The notes below the pieces were generated by a model. It was not told the DNA's origin and ran no database searches. It was given only the letters and a program-made list of their open reading frames with translations. From Roseiarcus sp035656495 (GTDB lineage Bacteria > Pseudomonadota > Alphaproteobacteria > Rhizobiales > Beijerinckiaceae), in NCBI GenBank assembly GCA_035656495.1, contig DASRSL010000114.1, positions 1 to 41,135 on the forward strand: a stretch of 41,135 nt of DNA. The letters are read 5' to 3'. A program made the position numbers and the translations under genes. This document shows, piece after piece, positions 39,308 to 41,135 of the stretch; within the stretch, counting starts at the first letter, position 1; each line of letters begins with the position of its first letter.

Positions 39308-41135
39308 CTACTCCGTGCGGACCTGAAACTCGATCTTCCATTTCCGGTCCGAGTTGGCGTGCTTCATCCAGAGCTCGAGCGTGCCGAGCTCCGTGACGAC
39401 GGATTCGATCTTGACCGGGACGGCCTGTCCCGCCGGAACGTCGGGCAGGGCAGGAAGCTCGACTTCCAGCAGGCTGGTCTCTTCCAGCTCGCGTTCGGCG
39501 TCGGGAAGGATCTGGCCTGGCGCATCACCGCTGCGCACGGCGGACGAGAAGAAGCGGAATTCTGCGGTCTCGCCCGTCACCAGGCCGAAGGTACGGCCCT
39601 CGATCAGTTGCTCGGTTCCCTCCTGCATGCCCTGCGGCAGGACGCAGAGCGCCTTGATCGGCGGCCGGAACCCGGGAATGGCCGGCATCGAGGTTTCCAG
39701 CCCCACATAGTACGAGCGCGCGGTTCCGGCCTTGATGCGCATGCCTTTGCCGGTGGCGCGGCGCCGCCCGTAGATGGCGGCGCCCTGGGCGACGGCGAGG
39801 TCCGGCTCGAAGCCTTCGAGCTCCCGGACCGGCCGTCCGCCATTCCAGGACGCCAGCAGATCCAGCATCCGGGCGCGGATCGGCTCGGCCTTGAACACGC
39901 CGCCATTGAACAACACGGCGGTCGGCAACAGCGCTGGTCCTGCGGCCCGAGATCCGACCAGCGCGCTGAGCTTGTCGCTCGCCAGCACATTCTGCAGGCT
40001 GCGCGTGAGGAAGCGGGCCAGATGCTTGCTGATTACCGGATCGGTCGCGTAGGGCAGGCCGAATTCCTGAAGTCCCGTGCGCCGCGCTTCTTGTGGCAGG
40101 TCGTCGAGAGCGGTTTTGGCGAAGAACCCGTCGATGACGACCTGCGACAGCAAGGTGCGATCGAGCGCGGTGGAAATCGTCTTGGCGAACAGGCTCGAGC
40201 CGCGCGAGGGAACCGCGATCGGCGCTTCCGCCAGGGCAGCGTCCTCGAACAAGGCGATCTTCGCGCGTCCTGCTGCATGCGCCAGCGCCAGGAACTGCCA
40301 GGCGTCCAGCGACTTCCCTTCGGCCTCGAGCCTCGCCTGCAGGCTATAGGCCAGGGCCAGATCCATGTTGTCGCCGCCGAGCAGGATGTGCTCGCCGACG
40401 CTGATGCGCTCGAGTTCCAGCGCGCCGTCGACGTCGGTCACCGCAATCAGGCTGAAATCGGCGGTGCCGCCGCCGACGTCGCACACGAGGATGATGTCGC
40501 CTGGCGACACCGCATCACGCCATTGCCGGCCGGCCCGCGCAGCCCAAGCGTAGAAGGCCGCCTGCGGCTCCTCCAGCAACGTGACGTGGCCCAGTCCGGC
40601 GGCCTCGGCCGCTTCTGCCGTCAGGTTTCGCGCGACCTCGTCGAAGGAAGCGGGCACCGTCACCACGATCTGGCCGTCTCCGACGTCCCACTCCCGGCCC
40701 TCAGCCCCAGCGGCGTGGAGAAAGGCGCCCTTGAGGTGCTCGAGGTAGAGCCGCGAGCAATCGAAGGGCGAGAGCTTCTCTTCTGCGCTGTCGGACTTCC
40801 ACGGAAGCGTGCGCTGCTTCGGATCGATGTGCGGATTTGAGAGCCAGGACTTGGCCGAGGTCACGAGGCGATCGGGCACGAGGGCGCCATGGTCGCGGGC
40901 GAACTGCCCCACGATCCGCGGTTCCCCGCCGTCTGTCCAGGGCAGCTTGAACGACTCCGGCCGGAATTCTTCCGGATGCGGCAGGTAGAGCGCGGAGGGC
41001 AGGGTCGGCTTCTCGCCCAGCTGGTTGGCCGCAAGGATCTGGGGGATCGGCACGATTTCCGGCCGGTCGGCGTCGAGATCGCAGAGCGCCATCGCGCAGT
41101 TGCTGGTGCCGAGGTCGATCCCGAGACTGAAGCGA
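39308..41135 (-). CDS. Hsp70-family protein, N-terminus beyond the window edge
   Basis: The reading frame is open to the end of the window and codes at least 608 residues. Its first visible residues are RFSLGIDLGTSNCAMALCDL, so the Met inside is not the start and only a few residues are missing. Phosphate loop 2 is CDVGGGTADFSLI, and the adenosine motif is VLFNGGVFKAEPIR. Unlike the DUF3731-bearing relative, it ends soon after a beta-sandwich-like substrate-binding segment (EFRFFSSAVRSGD to IEFQVRTE). The lengths and motifs match the shorter partner of HscC/YegD-like Hsp70 pairs. The partner is at 34226-37021 in the same direction, with 2.3 kb between them. Confidence 0.9.
   Translation of the reverse strand, partial: RFSLGIDLGTSNCAMALCDLDADRPEIVPIPQILAANQLGEKPTLPSALYLPHPEEFRPESFKLPWTDGGEPRIVGQFARDHGALVPDRLVTSAKSWLSNPHIDPKQRTLPWKSDSAEEKLSPFDCSRLYLEHLKGAFLHAAGAEGREWDVGDGQIVVTVPASFDEVARNLTAEAAEAAGLGHVTLLEEPQAAFYAWAARAGRQWRDAVSPGDIILVCDVGGGTADFSLIAVTDVDGALELERISVGEHILLGGDNMDLALAYSLQARLEAEGKSLDAWQFLALAHAAGRAKIALFEDAALAEAPIAVPSRGSSLFAKTISTALDRTLLSQVVIDGFFAKTALDDLPQEARRTGLQEFGLPYATDPVISKHLARFLTRSLQNVLASDKLSALVGSRAAGPALLPTAVLFNGGVFKAEPIRARMLDLLASWNGGRPVRELEGFEPDLAVAQGAAIYGRRRATGKGMRIKAGTARSYYVGLETSMPAIPGFRPPIKALCVLPQGMQEGTEQLIEGRTFGLVTGETAEFRFFSSAVRSGDAPGQILPDAERELEETSLLEVELPALPDVPAGQAVPVKIESVVTELGTLELWMKHANSDRKWKIEFQVRTE

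Overview
The window looks like chromosomal DNA of a GC-rich alphaproteobacterium, most likely of the Rhizobiales/Hyphomicrobiales. The evidence is the high third-position GC, the gene families present (tlyA and an RlmD/RumA-type methyltransferase in one operon, a GlcD-type FAD oxidase, a FecR protein next to an autotransporter, a DUF2937 protein, a GFA protein) and palindromic dispersed repeats of a kind common between genes in that group. I cannot name the genus from sequence alone. I see no phage, integron, CRISPR array, complete insertion sequence, rRNA or tRNA.

Layout. 1-1.2 kb: the 3' end of a BON-domain gene, a decayed C-terminal fragment of a histone-deacetylase-family gene, a DUF2937 protein and a small hypothetical. 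1.5-7.1 kb: an EamA transporter, then a leftward pair made of a Tyr/Gly-rich strand-loop-strand repeat protein without an outer-membrane barrel and a TibC/Aah-type autotransporter O-heptosyltransferase; a CRP-like palindrome lies upstream. 7.4-10.5 kb: an STN-like secreted protein and a large secreted protein of unknown fold, followed by an inverted small gene that repeats only its N-terminal region. 10.7-16.5 kb: mostly single metabolic or secreted genes (TonB-C-like, GFA, truncated SRPBCC, VOC, ICMT-like methyltransferase, membrane-anchored type-1 periplasmic binding protein, SnoaL-like, cytochrome c), with several palindromic elements. 16.6-21.1 kb: ComEC/Rec2, a small acidic protein and a phytanoyl-CoA-dioxygenase-like enzyme. 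21.2-27.5 kb: a FecR-domain protein and a very large classical autotransporter, with a composite palindromic repeat at their junction. 27.7-34.0 kb: rpmG with a terminator-like hairpin in its leader, glutamate dehydrogenase, a phosphodiester-glycosidase-type secreted protein, and the overlapping operon tlyA - RNA m5U methyltransferase - FAD oxidase. 34.0-41.1 kb: a small membrane-protein candidate and two Hsp70-family genes in the same direction. These are separated by a 2.3-kb segment with a two-copy direct repeat, a coiled-coil protein, a dubious ORF and an AT-richer P-loop kinase-like gene.

How the genes work together. Two cell-surface systems stand out. In the first (2.6-6.8 kb), the transferase is expected to put heptose on serines of the neighbouring repeat protein in the cytoplasm; the repeat protein then needs an export route other than its own barrel. 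In the second (21.2-27.5 kb), the FecR-domain protein and the autotransporter look like a co-expressed surface module. The Hsp70 pair belongs to non-DnaK Hsp70s that usually occur together; the larger one carries a DUF3731-like C-terminal half. The translation-related genes (rpmG, tlyA, rumA-like) are ordinary chromosomal genes and argue against the window being a plasmid or island as a whole.
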